A stretch of 64,000 nucleotides of DNA from Bog-257 sp963846715 (GTDB lineage Bacteria; Acidobacteriota; Terriglobia; Terriglobales; Acidobacteriaceae), in assembly GCA_963846715.1 (NCBI GenBank), contig CAWJXA010000013.1, positions 524,541 through 588,540 of the forward strand, read 5' to 3'. Of the stretch, positions 35,838-45,209 are shown one piece after another. The notes beneath the pieces were generated by a model. It was not told the origin of the DNA and ran no database searches. It saw only the letters and a program-made list of their open reading frames with translations. The position numbers and the translations under genes were made by a program. Position 1 is the first letter of the stretch; each line of letters begins with the position of its first letter.

Positions 35838-37171
35838 GCACCGCGACCTCGGCCCGCTTGGCCGCGGATTTCAGGGCCATTTGCGGACCGCAATACGTCA
35901 TCGAGGATCCGGCGGACCTGCAAGCGTGGAACATTCTGGGTGTTCTTCCGGCATTAGCAGTCACGCCGGCTTCAGCCGACGAAGTTGCTGCCGTGTTGCG
36001 CTCTGCCAATGAACTGGGCTTGAGCGTGGTTCCTGTGGGCGGTTTCACTCACCAGGAAATTGGAAATCTGCCACCGCAGGTCGACATCGTTCTTTCCACC
36101 TCGCGTCTGGTCGAGGTTGAGCATTACGATCCCGGCGATCTCACCATCGGTATTGGAGCAGGTTGCACGGTTGCACACCTCGGCGCAATGGTTGCCGAAA
36201 ACGGACTGCTTTTTGCCGCCGATCCCGCGCAGGCGGAGCGTTGCACCGTGGGTGGTCTGCTGGCTACGAATATGTCTGGTCCGCTGCGCCACGGCTACGG
36301 CGGGCTGCGCGACTATTGCCTTGGAGTTCGGTTCGTTACCGGCGACGGGCGTAAAGCGAAGGGTGGTGGCCGGGTAGTGAAGAACGTGGCCGGATACGAC
36401 CTGATGAAGCTGATGATCGGAAGCCAGGGCACCCTGGGTGTCATCACCAGCGCCAGCTTCAAGCTATTCCCAGCTCCTCGCCAGACGCGGAGTTTCGCTG
36501 CCACCTTCTCTACCGCCGCGGAAGCGATTGAATTCCGCGACCGGGTATTGCGCTCTCCGCTGGCGCCAATCTGCCTGGAGATCATGTCCCCCCAAGCGTC
36601 GACGATGCTGGGCCTGTCAGACTTGGCCGTCAGTCAGTCATGGTCGGTTGTACTGCGCGCCGCCGGCAGCGATGCCGTTCTAACTCGTTGTCGCTCGGAA
36701 ATTGGAGCTGATGTGTCGCGCGAACTCGAAGGCCGTCATGAGGCCGACTTCTGGCGCGCGGTGGACAACTTTTCTCCCATCGCCGGCGAGCGCCATCCAA
36801 GTTCTCTATTGATCTCGATGAACTTGCCGGTAAGCGATGTCCTTCCGGTTCTCGGCGAAGTGTCTAACATTGCCGAATCGAACCGCTTTTGTTTCGCAGC
36901 CATCGGTCGAGTGGGAGTTGGTCATTTACTGGTTAGTCTGTGGCAATCGCCGGAGGCTGAAGTGTCGATGGTGAGTTTCGTCAATACGGTTTCTGCATTG
37001 CGTAACCATCTGCCACGCGATGGCAGCATGGCGGTTCTACGCTGTCCTTCGGAGGCCCGGCATCACGTCAGCGCCTGGGGACCAATGCCTACGCACATGG
37101 AAAGTATGCGCGCCGTCAAGATGGCCCTCGATCCCAAGGACATCTTGAGCCGCGGGAGGTTCCTGTTCTGA
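35834..37171 (+). CDS. glcE: glycolate oxidase FAD-binding subunit GlcE
   Basis: The GTG at 35834 overlaps the glcD stop (GTGA) and has AGGAGG 5 nt upstream, giving 445 residues. It is a second, shorter FAD_binding_4 protein: LSVVPVGGFTHQEIGNLP, GCTVAHLGAMVAENGLLFAADP, GGLLATNMSGPLRHGYGGLRDYCLGV and NVAGYDLMKLMIGSQGTLGVI. The shorter C-terminal half fits GlcE. It is needed, with GlcD and GlcF, for membrane-linked glycolate oxidation. Confidence 0.93.
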   Translation: MSTATSARLAADFRAICGPQYVIEDPADLQAWNILGVLPALAVTPASADEVAAVLRSANELGLSVVPVGGFTHQEIGNLPPQVDIVLSTSRLVEVEHYDPGDLTIGIGAGCTVAHLGAMVAENGLLFAADPAQAERCTVGGLLATNMSGPLRHGYGGLRDYCLGVRFVTGDGRKAKGGGRVVKNVAGYDLMKLMIGSQGTLGVITSASFKLFPAPRQTRSFAATFSTAAEAIEFRDRVLRSPLAPICLEIMSPQASTMLGLSDLAVSQSWSVVLRAAGSDAVLTRCRSEIGADVSRELEGRHEADFWRAVDNFSPIAGERHPSSLLISMNLPVSDVLPVLGEVSNIAESNRFCFAAIGRVGVGHLLVSLWQSPEAEVSMVSFVNTVSALRNHLPRDGSMAVLRCPSEARHHVSAWGPMPTHMESMRAVKMALDPKDILSRGRFLF

Positions 37172-38472
37172 CGGCCACAACTGCAGCTCCGGAAAAGCCG
37201 GTCTCTAATTTCTCGTCCGGCGAGAAACCCACTTGGGACTTGTACTCCAAGTGTGTGCATTGCGGACTCTGTCTGGACCAATGTCCTACCTACCGAGCGC
37301 TGGGAACCGAGATGGACTCGCCGCGTGGCCGTATTTACCAGATGGTGCAGGTCGATGCAGGCCGGCTCGCGCTGGGCGAATCCTTCGTCACCCACATTGA
37401 CCGTTGCCTCGGCTGTTTGAACTGCCAGACGGCCTGCCCTTCCGGTGTGCCCTACGGAAGTCTGCTGGAGCGTGCTCGGTCGCAGATCGAAGAGAATTAC
37501 CCCCGTAGCTGGCTGCAGCGCCAACTGCGGTCTCACTTCTATGGAGAAATCCTACCCTCCTTCGGCAAGCTGGCACGGCATGCGCGGGTAGTACGCTTCT
37601 ATCAACGCTCTGGGCTGCAAAGCATGGCCCGGGCTATGGGGGTGTTGAAGCTCCTGGGAGTTGCCGACCTTGATGCTCTTTCACCACGTATCGACAGCAG
37701 TTTTTCGTTTGCCGATCTTGGCCAGGTTTATCCGGCAGAAGGCAAGCAACGTGGGCGAGTGGCATTTCTGATCGGCTGTATCGGCAGCGTTGCGTTTGCG
37801 GAACTGAATCGCGCCACCATTCGTGTTCTCACGCGGAATGGAATCGAAGTTCACATTCCCAAGAGCCAGACTTGCTGCGGAGCTTTACACTTGCATGCTG
37901 GGTACCTCGAGCAGTCGCGCAGTCAGGCACGTCGCAATATTGACGCCATGCTTAAACCCGAGTTTGATGCCATCGTGACCAACGCTGCTGGCTGCGGGTC
38001 GGTGATGAAGGAATATGCCGGTCTGCTGGAGCACGATGGAGAGTACGCCGATCGAGCTGTGGAGTTCGTCGCCAAAGTGCGCGACATCACCGAGTATCTC
38101 GCCCAGGTGGGCATGGTCGAGCCGGTGCGCCAGCTTAAGGCTCGCGTTACCTACCAGGACCCCTGCCACCTTGCTCACGCGCAAGGGGTACGCAGCGCCC
38201 CGCGGCAGTTGCTGAAGGCCATCGGTGCCGAGCTAGTCGAGTCGCCTCGTGCCGATTCCTGCTGCGGCAGCGCCGGAGTTTACAACATCGCGCAAAACGA
38301 AATTTCGATGAAGATCCTCGACGAGAAGATGGAGTACATCGCCAGCGTGAAGCCCGAGATTGTGGCAACCGCCAATGTGGGTTGCATGTTACAGCTTAGC
38401 GCCGGCGTAAAGCGCAAGGGTCTGAACAGCAGGGTCGTGCACGTGGTTGAGTTGCTGGACCAGGTGTATTGA
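37168..38472 (+). CDS. glcF: glycolate oxidase iron-sulfur subunit
   Basis: Two ferredoxin-type 4Fe-4S motifs, CVHCGLCLDQCP and CLGCLNCQTACP, are followed by two CCG domains (TCCGALHLHAG and DSCCGSAGVYN). The family needs about 20-25 residues before the first cluster. The frame is open back to 37168, where a CTG overlaps the glcE stop (CTGA) with GGAGG 8 nt upstream. The only conventional start is TTG 37240, which would leave two residues before the cluster. I therefore place the start at the rare CTG, giving 434 residues. It passes electrons from GlcDE toward the quinone pool. Confidence 0.85.
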   Translation: MTATTAAPEKPVSNFSSGEKPTWDLYSKCVHCGLCLDQCPTYRALGTEMDSPRGRIYQMVQVDAGRLALGESFVTHIDRCLGCLNCQTACPSGVPYGSLLERARSQIEENYPRSWLQRQLRSHFYGEILPSFGKLARHARVVRFYQRSGLQSMARAMGVLKLLGVADLDALSPRIDSSFSFADLGQVYPAEGKQRGRVAFLIGCIGSVAFAELNRATIRVLTRNGIEVHIPKSQTCCGALHLHAGYLEQSRSQARRNIDAMLKPEFDAIVTNAAGCGSVMKEYAGLLEHDGEYADRAVEFVAKVRDITEYLAQVGMVEPVRQLKARVTYQDPCHLAHAQGVRSAPRQLLKAIGAELVESPRADSCCGSAGVYNIAQNEISMKILDEKMEYIASVKPEIVATANVGCMLQLSAGVKRKGLNSRVVHVVELLDQVY

Positions 38473-39036
38473 CTATTCTCCGTTCAGCGTAATCGTCTGC
38501 AAGATCCCCGCTCCGATCTTCAGCTCCTGCGACCGCGGCGGCAGGCTGCTGTTCAGCGTCGCCAGCAGCAAGGTATCGCCGTTGGAGAGCACCTCGATTT
38601 GCCAGTGATCACCTTCGGGATCGCGAAAGCGCGATTGTGCTCGCGACGGCCCACTTTTACCAGCGTCGGCTCGTCCCTTCATGGAAGCGCTCTGGAGAAA
38701 GTGCTTCAGGTACTCACGGGCATCGAGTTTCGGTACCCCGTTCTCCCGCTGAAATGCGGTCACGATTACCGAGGTCTTGCAGGATGGACTTTCGACCTCC
38801 AGATCGTCGTTGGTCTGCCGCAGCGTCCAAAAAGCGGGGACTCCAAGGGATACATTGCCTTTGGGCGTGACGTAGGTGCCACCGTGAAAGCCGTTGGCGT
38901 TCTTGCGGACGGATTTACGCGCCGGTTGACGAGGGCTCTTTTTGCCTGCAGCGCCGCGCGTGATTAATGAAGCAGGCAGTTTCTTCGCTGCGCTGATGGC
39001 CTTGGAAGATGTCTTACTTTTGAGTTTACGAGGCAA
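38473..39036 (-). CDS. basic protein of unknown function
   Basis: This 187-residue protein has a Lys/Arg/Ser/Ala-rich N-terminal 50 residues (PRKLKSKTSSKAISAAKK), resembling a disordered histone-like tail. A beta-rich C-terminal domain follows (WTLRQTNDDLEVESP, VLSNGDTLLLATLNSSLPP). There is no signal peptide or known active site. It ends exactly one base after glcF, tail to tail. A nucleic-acid-binding tail is an inference from composition only. Confidence 0.6.
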   Translation of the reverse strand: MPRKLKSKTSSKAISAAKKLPASLITRGAAGKKSPRQPARKSVRKNANGFHGGTYVTPKGNVSLGVPAFWTLRQTNDDLEVESPSCKTSVIVTAFQRENGVPKLDAREYLKHFLQSASMKGRADAGKSGPSRAQSRFRDPEGDHWQIEVLSNGDTLLLATLNSSLPPRSQELKIGAGILQTITLNGE

Positions 39037-39204
39037 GATGGGTGTCCTGAAGTTGGGATGACAGGTGATGTAGGTGCAGGGTCCACGGGCGACCCTGTTT
39101 TGAGTCGCCCGCTCGCTTCGACTCAGCCCGAGACTGTCTCGGCAAGCCCGCGGGCTGATGGGCCGTCAGTGCTGCTTTCTTTATCGGCAATGCGTTCACA
39201 ATCC

Positions 39205-41339
39205 TTAGCCTGCGGAGATTGCGTCCTGCAATATACGCGATACTTCCTCCGCGCTGTCGACTGGTGGATGGCAGCTAAAGTTGGTACACACAATCGCTGC
39301 TGAATGCCTGGCCTTCACCGCCGGCAGATTCGGAATCGTCTCTGCCAGCACAGGCGGCAAATTCTGAGCGACCGCTTCGCTGTCGGTCAGATGAATCACG
39401 GACTTGTTCACTGCGAACGGAGCAGTTGCAGCCTGCAGCAGTTCCGTCGCCTTCTGGTCTTCGCCTATGACCACCGCCTGGGTGTGCGGCCGCGACATCC
39501 GGGTCGCTGCAATTCCATAGGTCCCGGCGTAAATGCCGAACTGCTCCGCCATTCCGGCAAAGACCTCGAGTGTGTCTTCCGCCTTGTCCCGATATTTCGA
39601 GTCGTTCGTATAGGCGTGCAAGCGCATCAACGCGATTGCCGCACTGGGATTGCCGGCGGGGGTGGGTGCGTCCTGAAAGGGCTTGCGACGAGCCGAGAGA
39701 GCTCCCAACTGCAGTTTTTCTTCGAGGCTGGCTTCAGTGTCGAAAAAGCCGCCTGAAGTTGCGTCGCCAAAGCGGTGGACCATTTGGTCGGCAATCTGTC
39801 GCGCGAACCTGAAATAACTCATGTCGCCGGTCACTTCGTACGCGTCAAGACAGGCGATGGTGCCGTGAACGCATAGTCATCCAGCAGGCCGCGCACGAAG
39901 CGGTTCTGTGCTTTAGCGTCGGAGTAGGCAATCACGTGCGACAATCCGCGTTCAGTGTTCCATGCCTCCGCCAGAATGCGATCGAGTGAGCGCAAGGCAA
40001 ACTTGCGGGCCTCTTCAAGATTGAGCACCTGCGCCGCCTGCAAATATGCTGAAACGCACATGGCGTTCCAGTTCACATAGACGGTCTTGTCCACAAAGGG
40101 TGTCGGCCGCTGCAATCGCGCGGCGTACATCTTGGTTTTCGCAGAGGCCAGCAGGTCGAGCGCTTTGCTGATGTCAACGCCCATGCGTGCTGCAACTTCC
40201 TCCGGCAGCGCCCGTACCCACAACACGTTCTTGGAGGGGTCATGCTGCATCTCGCCGGCTGCTTCGATGTCATAATGCAATGCAGCTGCCTGGAATTCTT
40301 CATCACTCAATACTGCTTTAGCTTCTTCTACGGTCCAGGTGAAGTAGTCGCCATCGTCGTCAAGATTGATGTCGGCGTCCTGAGAAGCATAAAACCCGCC
40401 GTGCTCCCGGTCGCTGAGCCACTCATCCATCCAACGGACAATATCGCGCGCCACGTGCGCGTAGAATTCATAGCCGAACACCTGGTACCCGTGGACGTAG
40501 TTCTTCAGCAGTTCGGAATTGTCATACGACATTTTCTCGAAATGCGGCACAATCCAGCGCTCGTCGACCGAGTAACGATGAAACCCTCCCGCGAGCTGAT
40601 CGTAAACTCCGCCTTGCGCCATCTTGGTGAGCGTGGTAGTAACGACGGTCGCAACTCGCTCTTCCCGGGTGCGCACGTACCAATCCATCAGCAGATCGAG
40701 CGAGGCGGGATGAGGGAACTTCGGGGCGCTGCCGAAACCGCCATTCTTTTCGTCGAAGATAGGAAGCGCCGACTGCACCATGATGCCGACCAGTCGCGGC
40801 GAAAGCTCCTGCTGCCGTCCGGCAAAGCCCTCGGCATTGGCCAGCACATTCATCGCTTCATCGGCGGACTTCAGCACCTCGTCGCGGCGGTCGCGATAGG
40901 CTGCCGCAATCGCCAGCAGGATCTTCTTGAAACTGGGACGGCCCCAACGATCGTCGGGCGGGAAGTAGGTACCACCGTAAAACGGACGGCCATCAGGCGT
41001 CAGAAATACGGTCAGCGGCCACCCTCCCGTACCCGAGATAGCCGAAATGGCAAGCTGATAACGGCTGTCAACGTCGGGGCGCTCGTCGCGATCAACCTTG
41101 ACCGCAACAAATTGCTGATTGATGATCTCGGCGGTGTCGGCGCTTTCGTAGGATTCACGGTCCATGACGTGACACCAATGGCACCACACCGCGCCGATGT
41201 CGAGCAGGATAGGCTTGTTCTCGCGCTGCGCCGTGGCGAAGGCTTCCTCGCCCCACTCATGCCATCGAATGGGCTGGTGCATCGCCGAACGCAAGTACGC
41301 GGAAGAGGCTTGCGACAGAGAGTTGGTCGCTTCGGACAT
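39205..41339 (-). pseudogene. SPATA20/YyaL-like thioredoxin-domain protein, one frameshift
   Basis: The N-terminal thioredoxin-like domain (DUF255) has the signature GAVWCHWCHVMDRESY and the usual GGWPLTVFLTPDGRPFYGGTYFPP, followed by an alpha/alpha barrel (FGSAPKFPHP, GGFHRYSVDERWIVPHFEKMSYDN, FYASQDAD). The frame is broken near 39865: LLDDYAFT is followed in another frame by ACLDAYEVTGDMSYFRFARQIADQM to the stop at 39205. Corrected, it is about 710 residues, normal for the family. The probable start is ATG 41339 (an upstream in-frame start at 41387 exists). The function of bacterial members is poorly known. Confidence 0.85.
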
Positions 41340-41468
41340 GAACTTTGAGTCTAGCAGGGATGGGCCTGGCGTGGGTTCTGACAGCACTATGACGGTAGAC
41401 CTGTGGATGAGTAAACTGTCTGTTCCCCAATTGTTCAGCCCTGCATCTTAGTTGTGATGGAGCCGCCC

Positions 41469-42116
41469 ATGAAGAGTCAGGAAGCCCTGGCGAAAATCGT
41501 ACAAGGTGTAAAGAAATTTCAGACCGAAGTCTATCCGGCGCAACGGGGGATGTTTGAGAGCCTGAAAGCCAGGCAGCAGCCCATGGTTATGTTTATTACG
41601 TGCGCAGATTCCCGCGTCGTGCCCAATCTGTTCACGCAGACTGGGCCCGGAGATATCTTCATCGAGCGTAACCCTGGAAACCTGGTACCGCAGTACGGTG
41701 AATTCGTGGGAGGCGTTTCATCCGGTGTGGAATATGGAATGCTCGTATTGAAGGTGCCGCTGGTCATCATTTGTGGACATACCGACTGCGGAGTGATGAA
41801 GAGCCTGCTGCACCCGGAGCAGGTGCACGACTTGCCGGCGGTGCAGGAATGGATGCGGCACGCCTCCGAGGCCAGGCACCGCATCATGCGCGATCATAGC
41901 GACGCTACAGAGGGGGAAAAGCTCCGGCTTATAACGGAGTACAACGTGCTGGCGCAGATCGAACATCTGAAGAGCCATCCCAGTGTGCAGTCCCGCGTCA
42001 ATCGAGGAGAGGTGGAGATTCACGGCTGGGTCTATGACATTGGCGACGGGTCGATCTGGGCGGCCGAACCCGAGACTGGCAAATTTGCAAGAGTCGGAGA
42101 AGAACTCGGCCATTAG
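41469..42116 (+). CDS. beta-class carbonic anhydrase
   Basis: The ATG at 41469 follows GGAG by 6 nt and gives 215 residues; upstream GTG/ATG at 41454/41457 lack a good site. Zinc ligands are Cys45, His104 and Cys107 (CADSR and GHTDCGV), with the Asp47-Arg49 dyad. The SGVEYG segment and RNPGN loop are typical. It interconverts CO2 and bicarbonate in the cytoplasm, which could feed acetyl-CoA carboxylase. It ends seven bases from the glgX stop, tail to tail. Confidence 0.94.
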   Translation: MKSQEALAKIVQGVKKFQTEVYPAQRGMFESLKARQQPMVMFITCADSRVVPNLFTQTGPGDIFIERNPGNLVPQYGEFVGGVSSGVEYGMLVLKVPLVIICGHTDCGVMKSLLHPEQVHDLPAVQEWMRHASEARHRIMRDHSDATEGEKLRLITEYNVLAQIEHLKSHPSVQSRVNRGEVEIHGWVYDIGDGSIWAAEPETGKFARVGEELGH

Positions 42117-42123
42117 CAAACGC

Positions 42124-44241
42124 TTACTTGGCAACGAAGATGGCCACGCTACGGGCCTTCACCGTGTACTTCTCCTGCGACAGTAGCGGGAACTCCAGGC
42201 CCTCTTCTGCGATGTCTTGTGGCGAAGCCAGCGAGGTGTCGGCGAAGCGGAACCACTCGCGCTCGCCGATTTGCGGCAAATCGAATTCAAGATCGCCCCA
42301 ATACGCATTGGCGATGAAGTGCACGTCGTCGCGCGAGCCGTCGTCATGCAATTGGGTCAGTTGCATCGCCACGGTGCGCGAGTCAGGCGACCAATCAGGC
42401 TGCATGCATTTCACGCAGTGCCACGCAATATGGAAGCCGCCTTCACCGTGAAGTTGAAAGCTGTCGCGACGCAGTAAAGGACAGCGCTTGCGAAACGCAA
42501 TCATCTGCTGAAAGAAGCGCAATAGACCGGCATGGCTTTGGGTCATGCGCCAATCCAGCCAACTTATTTCATTGTCCTGGCAGTAGGCATTGTTGTTGCC
42601 TTGCTGGGTTCGCGCGATTTCGTCTCCTGCCAGAATCATGGGTACGCCATGTGAGAAGAGCAAAATCGCAGCGAGGTTCTTGCGCTGACGCTCGCGCAAT
42701 TCGTTGACGGCGGGATCATCGCTGGGACCTTCGACGCCGCAGTTCCAGCTGTAATTCGCATTGCAACCGTCGGTGTTGTTGTCGCCGTTGGCGAGATTGT
42801 GCTTCTCGTTGTAGGAAACCAAGTCGTTGAGCGTGAAGCCATCGTGGCAGGTCACGAAGTTGATGCTGTGGTAAGGCTCGCGGGCGCTGGTTTCGTAAAG
42901 GTCTGGACTTCCCAATAAACGGGTGGCAAGTGCCGAGGTCATGCCTGCGTCGCCCTTTACAAATTTGCGCACATCGTCGCGAAAGATGCCATTCCACTCC
43001 GCCCACCGTCCCCAGTTAGGAAGTGTCCCGACCTGGTACAGACCGGCGGCATCCCAGGCTTCGGCGATCAGCTTGGTATTGGCGAGCACCGGATCGTAAG
43101 CCAGACTTTCCAACAACGGTGGATTCTTTAACACCCGGCCATCCATGCCCCGGCCAAGGATGGAAGCAAGATCGAAGCGAAAGCCATCTACGTGCATTTC
43201 CAGGACCCAGTAGCGCAGGCAATCGACGATGAAGTCGCGCACCACGGGGTTATTGCAGTTCACCGTGTTGCCGCAACCGGTGAAGTTCACATACTTGCCG
43301 GTGTTGGGGTCGAGTATGTAGTAGGTGGAATTATCGATACCTCGAAATGACCACGTCGGCCCGTTCTCGTCACCTTCCGCGGTATGGTTGAACACCATGT
43401 CGAGGATGACTTCGATGCCGGCTTGATGCAGAGTGCGAACCATTTGCTTAAATTCACGAATCTGCTCGCCATCGGCGCGGTTTGACGAGTAGGCCGTATT
43501 GGGCGCGCAAAATGCCGTCGGTTGATATCCCCAGAGGTTCAGCAGACGCTCGCCGGTAAACGGGTTGACGCGGTCGGTGTCGCCTTCTTCGAACTCATTG
43601 ACGGGAAGGAGTTCGATCGCCGTTATTCCTAGCTGTTTGAGATAGGGAATCTTCTCGATGAGCCCGGCGTAGGTTCCGCGATGGGTCACTCCAGAAGACG
43701 GATCTTGGGTGAAGCTGCGGACGTGGGTTTCGTAGATTATGGTGTCCACCAAAGGACGGTTGAGTGGCTGATCGTTTCCCCAGTCGAAGTCGTTCTCTAC
43801 TAACACACTATTGCGATAAGGCCGTTTTCCGGGGGGATATTCGCCCCATGCACCACCATTAGAGAGCACGCGCGCGTAGGGATCGAGCAAAACATGCACT
43901 GGATTAAAACGATGCACCTGTGGGTTGGGATTAGGCTGCATGTCGAAGCGAAAACCATATTGCATGCCCGAATCTAGTCCTTCTACAAAGGCGTGCCACA
44001 CTTGCCCGGTGCGATTGGAGCTTGGGTCAAGCGGGAACTCAACAAAAGGATGCTCTGCTCCCGGCTGGAGCAGAACCAGCTTGCAAGATGTCGCGTGCTT
44101 GGAGAAGATGGCGAAGTTCACGCCCGTGCGGCGCAACGTTGCGCCCAAGGGAAGCGGCACGCCCCGGTGCAGGCTATAGCCGGGGACCGAAGTAGTCGAA
44201 GATGTTTGCGGTTGACTCCGGGTAAGCGGTTTGGTTGGCAT
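42124..44241 (-). CDS. glgX: glycogen debranching enzyme (GH13)
   Basis: The 705 residues comprise an N-terminal CBM48-like domain (LPLGATLRRTGVNFAIFSKHATSCKLVLL) and a GH13 (alpha/beta)8 barrel. Catalytic regions are present: DMVFNHTAEGDENGP, DGFRFDLAS (nucleophile Asp), LIAEAWDAAGLYQVG (acid/base Glu) and VTCHDGFTLNDLVSYNEKHN (transition-state Asp). QGNNNAYCQDNEISWLDW is a GlgX hallmark. The length is normal. It removes alpha-1,6-branched stubs from limit dextrin during glycogen breakdown. No other glycogen gene is nearby. Confidence 0.96.
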   Translation of the reverse strand: MPTKPLTRSQPQTSSTTSVPGYSLHRGVPLPLGATLRRTGVNFAIFSKHATSCKLVLLQPGAEHPFVEFPLDPSSNRTGQVWHAFVEGLDSGMQYGFRFDMQPNPNPQVHRFNPVHVLLDPYARVLSNGGAWGEYPPGKRPYRNSVLVENDFDWGNDQPLNRPLVDTIIYETHVRSFTQDPSSGVTHRGTYAGLIEKIPYLKQLGITAIELLPVNEFEEGDTDRVNPFTGERLLNLWGYQPTAFCAPNTAYSSNRADGEQIREFKQMVRTLHQAGIEVILDMVFNHTAEGDENGPTWSFRGIDNSTYYILDPNTGKYVNFTGCGNTVNCNNPVVRDFIVDCLRYWVLEMHVDGFRFDLASILGRGMDGRVLKNPPLLESLAYDPVLANTKLIAEAWDAAGLYQVGTLPNWGRWAEWNGIFRDDVRKFVKGDAGMTSALATRLLGSPDLYETSAREPYHSINFVTCHDGFTLNDLVSYNEKHNLANGDNNTDGCNANYSWNCGVEGPSDDPAVNELRERQRKNLAAILLFSHGVPMILAGDEIARTQQGNNNAYCQDNEISWLDWRMTQSHAGLLRFFQQMIAFRKRCPLLRRDSFQLHGEGGFHIAWHCVKCMQPDWSPDSRTVAMQLTQLHDDGSRDDVHFIANAYWGDLEFDLPQIGEREWFRFADTSLASPQDIAEEGLEFPLLSQEKYTVKARSVAIFVAK

Positions 44242-44409
44242 GTGTGATGGCCCAAGTGGCGCGTGGGCCCTGAGGATGGATAGCAGAAAGCGGAAGGAAC
44301 AGCAAGGAAAAGCAGTCAGGCTGTCGACCTAGGCCCATGTCTGCCGCCAACATCAGGGACGGTCCGATCGCGCGATTCGACAGCCTATCAACCCCGTTCC
44401 GTTCCGCGA

Positions 44410-44755
44410 CTACTGAATGTGGATCAGTTCCACATCGAAAACCAGCATGCCGAACGGAGGCTGCTTACCTTGATACGCGAGTCTCTCCGGAATCCAAAAG
44501 CGCACTTTTTCGCCTTCGACCATCAGTTGCAAACCTTCAGTCCAGCCAGGAATCACATGGTCCAGCGGAAAAGTCGACGGCTTGCCGCGTGCGACCGAGC
44601 TGTCGAACATCTTTCCATCGGTCGACCAGCCGGTGTAGTGCACCGTGACTTCGTCGATCTTCTTGGGATGTCGAGTGCCCGTGCCCGGGGTCAACACTTT
44701 ATACGCGAGACCACTAGCAGTCCGCTTTGCGTCAGCCGGAGGCCCTTTAACGTCC
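44410..44755 (-). pseudogene. second FKBP domain, split off by a frameshift
   Basis: This frame encodes a complete FKBP-type peptidyl-prolyl isomerase domain (GTGTRHPKKIDEVTVHYTGWSTDGKMFDSSVARGKPSTFPLDHVIPGWTEG, ending FDVELIHIQ), preceded by PEDVKGPPADAKRTASGLAYKVL. No usable start codon lies upstream of the domain; GTG 44697 would cut into it. The upstream residues run straight on from the FKBP gene at 44756-45205 if one base is added or removed near 44758. The ancestral gene therefore probably encoded one secreted protein with two tandem FKBP domains. Confidence 0.8.
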
Positions 44756-45205
44756 TCAGGGCGCGTGAGTGGGAAAGCCGATCAGGGTGACGTCGAACAC
44801 CAGTGTCCCGGCTGGCCTGCCTTGCTGGCCTTTGTACGCGAGCGACTCGGGAACCCACAGACGGCGCGTTTCGCCTGGCACCATCAACTGGATGCCTTCG
44901 CTGAAGCCGGGGATCACGCGGCTAACCAGCAACGTCGAAGGCTTGCCACGAGCAACGGAGCTGTCGAACATCTTGCCATCGCTTGTCCAGCCTGTGTAGT
45001 CGACGGTGACGACATCATCTTTGGCAGGGTGGCCCTTGCCTGTACCGGGCGTAATCACTTTTGTCACCAAACCAGAGGCGGTTTTGCTGGCGTCGGCTGG
45101 TGGTGCTGCGACGTCGGAGGGAGCAGGAATTTGAGTCGCCGCCGTCTGCGCCCAAGCAGTCAGCCCTAAGAGAAAGAACAGGACGAAAGAAGAAAGAACG
45201 CGCAT
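44756..45205 (-). CDS. secreted FKBP-type peptidyl-prolyl cis-trans isomerase
   Basis: This 149-residue protein has a signal peptide (core about 4-18, cleavage after AWAQ). A single FKBP domain follows a PPADASKTASGL linker: VTVDYTGWTSDGKMFDSSVARGKP, VIPGFSEGIQLM, RLWVPESLAYKG and GTLVFDVTLIGF. It assists folding of periplasmic proteins by proline isomerisation. The stop may be artificial, since the next FKBP domain continues in the neighbouring frame with the same linker. Confidence 0.9.
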   Translation of the reverse strand: MRVLSSFVLFFLLGLTAWAQTAATQIPAPSDVAAPPADASKTASGLVTKVITPGTGKGHPAKDDVVTVDYTGWTSDGKMFDSSVARGKPSTLLVSRVIPGFSEGIQLMVPGETRRLWVPESLAYKGQQGRPAGTLVFDVTLIGFPTHAP

Positions 45206-45209
45206 CAGG

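Noticed and set aside
40242..41348. Plus-strand ORF of 368 codons opposite the SPATA20-like gene
   Set aside because: It is antisense to a conserved coding region, with no family motif and no ribosome site.
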